Shown in pieces: positions 62,941 through 64,000 of a DNA stretch of 64,000 nt. The position numbers were made by a program, and so were the translations under genes. Origin of the DNA: Lederbergia citri (GTDB lineage Bacteria; Bacillota; Bacilli; Bacillales; Bacillaceae_C); contig NZ_JAGYPG010000002.1 of the NCBI RefSeq assembly GCF_018343625.1, forward strand, positions 248,001 through 312,000. The letters are read 5' to 3'. The notes beneath the pieces were generated by a model. That model was not told where the DNA came from. It was given only the letters and a program-made list of their open reading frames with translations, and searched no databases. Numbering within the stretch: the first letter of the stretch is position 1; every line of letters starts with the position of its first letter.

Positions 62941-64000
62941 CTAAACTGCTTTTTCTCGTTTATGGATATCCCTTTTTTCAATAAACAATATACCAAGTTC
63001 ATGGTGGTCCCCTTCGTATAGAGCCCGTTGCACAAGACGAATCTCACCATTTTTATCGAAAACTTCAAGCTTGCAATAGGCACGATTTTTTAGTAAAGCT
63101 TCATATAAATTTTGCTTATTATGTACCTTTATATTGTTGCAAGTCTGGATAATCTCACCGGTTTTTAATCCCATTTTATCAGCTGGTGATTCTGGAAGAA
63201 CATCCAATATCATAATTCCACTATTTCTTGGAGTGAAATAGTACACAGCTGAGCCTTCACGTACCCGATGCATGAATACAATTAAAAATCTTCCGAGTAC
63301 TGCTAATATAGCTGCTATTGCTGGAATATAATCAGGCAATAAAAAACTTACCGAACTGATTACAGTAATAAGGATTCCAAGAGTAAGCACTTGTTTTCCC
63401 AATCTTTTTACTACATTTCCTGGCAATGTTGTTTGAATTTGCTGCTGGAAGCCTAGTAAAAATGGAACTAAAATGAATGAATAACTTTCTGTTCCAAAAT
63501 GAAGGACTGGCCACCATTCAAATGGTGCACTGATTGGACCGAACGGTAGAAAAAGAAAGACAGGCAATAGCCAGAGGCGCTTTGTCTGGAGAGCTCCGAC
63601 TGTTAAGCCCCTTCTGCTTTTTCTCAGTTTAGGAGATACGTCCTTTAAACCATTTTTTATCATGAGTATTCCTTCAGTAATGATAAGGGTGCCCAGTAAA
63701 ATAGCGGTTCCCATGAAGAAACTAGAATCTATCGATTTAAATGATTTTTCAAAATAGGGAATTTCATAATTAAAATAGTTGGCGGCAAAAACAAATAATA
63801 AAGCCAGTCCAATCGTAAGAGCTGGAGATAGCAATCTTGCATTCCCAACTAACCCGAATAATAATGTCACGATCGCAATTACTGCTATGACAGGAAGAGG
63901 AATGGTTAATCCAATTGAAATAAATAGTAAAGACAAGACGAATCCAGCTATCAAACCAGCCGGAAGTAAGCTTCGCAGTTCATGAAATAGACTATTTACC
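62941..64000 (-). CDS. minJ: MinJ-like PDZ membrane protein, 5' end beyond window
   Basis: At least 353 residues: the frame stays open from the right edge, so the true start is outside; TTG 63954 is not the real start. About seven membrane helices fill the N-terminal part, followed by a C-terminal PDZ domain (MILDVLPESPADKMGLKTGEIIQTCNNIKVHNKQNLYEALL). This layout matches MinJ, which links DivIVA at the cell poles to MinD and places the division site in Bacillus. The name is inferred from architecture and region; other PDZ membrane proteins remain possible. Confidence 0.8.
   Translation of the reverse strand, partial: VNSLFHELRSLLPAGLIAGFVLSLLFISIGLTIPLPVIAVIAIVTLLFGLVGNARLLSPALTIGLALLFVFAANYFNYEIPYFEKSFKSIDSSFFMGTAILLGTLIITEGILMIKNGLKDVSPKLRKSRRGLTVGALQTKRLWLLPVFLFLPFGPISAPFEWWPVLHFGTESYSFILVPFLLGFQQQIQTTLPGNVVKRLGKQVLTLGILITVISSVSFLLPDYIPAIAAILAVLGRFLIVFMHRVREGSAVYYFTPRNSGIMILDVLPESPADKMGLKTGEIIQTCNNIKVHNKQNLYEALLKNRAYCKLEVFDKNGEIRLVQRALYEGDHHELGILFIEKRDIHKREKAV

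Overview
The window comes from the chromosome of an endospore-forming Bacillaceae bacterium related to Bacillus. Evidence is conserved Bacillus gene order (tRNA-Arg next to clpP; crh-whiA-yvcK-rapZ; trxB-yvcD; hprK-lgt-yvoD-ppaX-yvoF; csbA, uvrB, uvrA), a gerA-type germinant-receptor operon with a sigma-G-like promoter, YjcZ-type small sporulation proteins, and CtsR, PhoP and CsoR sites. I cannot name the species.

Positions 1 to about 12,150 are the integrase-proximal part of a prophage or integrative element. It is rich in NCG codons and often uses TTG starts, unlike the AT-rich host. It lies against the 3' end of tRNA-Arg(CCG); its other end is outside the window. From the tRNA inward it carries a tyrosine integrase, a divergent membrane protein, a winged-helix protein, a replication module (DnaC-like loader, DnaB-like helicase, Toprim primase), small phage genes, two XRE regulators, a possible sigma-like protein, an ssDNA-binding-like protein and a PD-(D/E)XK nuclease. 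At least seven small genes of 23 to 57 codons are packed into it.

From 12,240 to 29,700 is host housekeeping DNA: clpP under CtsR; a frameshifted corA; a TrkA-C membrane protein; an ABC exporter; crh-whiA-yvcK-rapZ (carbon control, division, envelope precursors); trxB-yvcD; and the hprK-lgt-yvoD-ppaX-yvoF operon with yvlB-yvlD. A 51-bp tandem hairpin array lies between yvcD and yvoF.

From 29,850 to 46,300 are uvrA-uvrB, csbA, a second 51/52-bp repeat array, a MarR-controlled MFS transporter, and a complete phosphate regulon (pstS-C-A-B-B-phoU with a four-unit PHO box, then phoP-phoR). From 46,300 to 51,430 are a ferredoxin, copper efflux (csoR-copZ-copA) and the thiol oxidase pair bdbD-bdbC. 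Three similar 19-bp CsoR-type operators lie before csoR, copA and bdbD, which suggests that disulfide formation is under copper control here.

From 51,430 to the end are a germinant-receptor operon, an S9 peptidase, a pair of uncharacterised paralogues, a sugar-dehydrogenase-like propeller, a small lipoprotein, a CDF transporter, two YjcZ-like peptides, a small basic protein, and a PDZ protein resembling MinJ cut by the window edge. Start codons were chosen by ribosome binding site and family length, so several genes begin downstream of the longest open frame.
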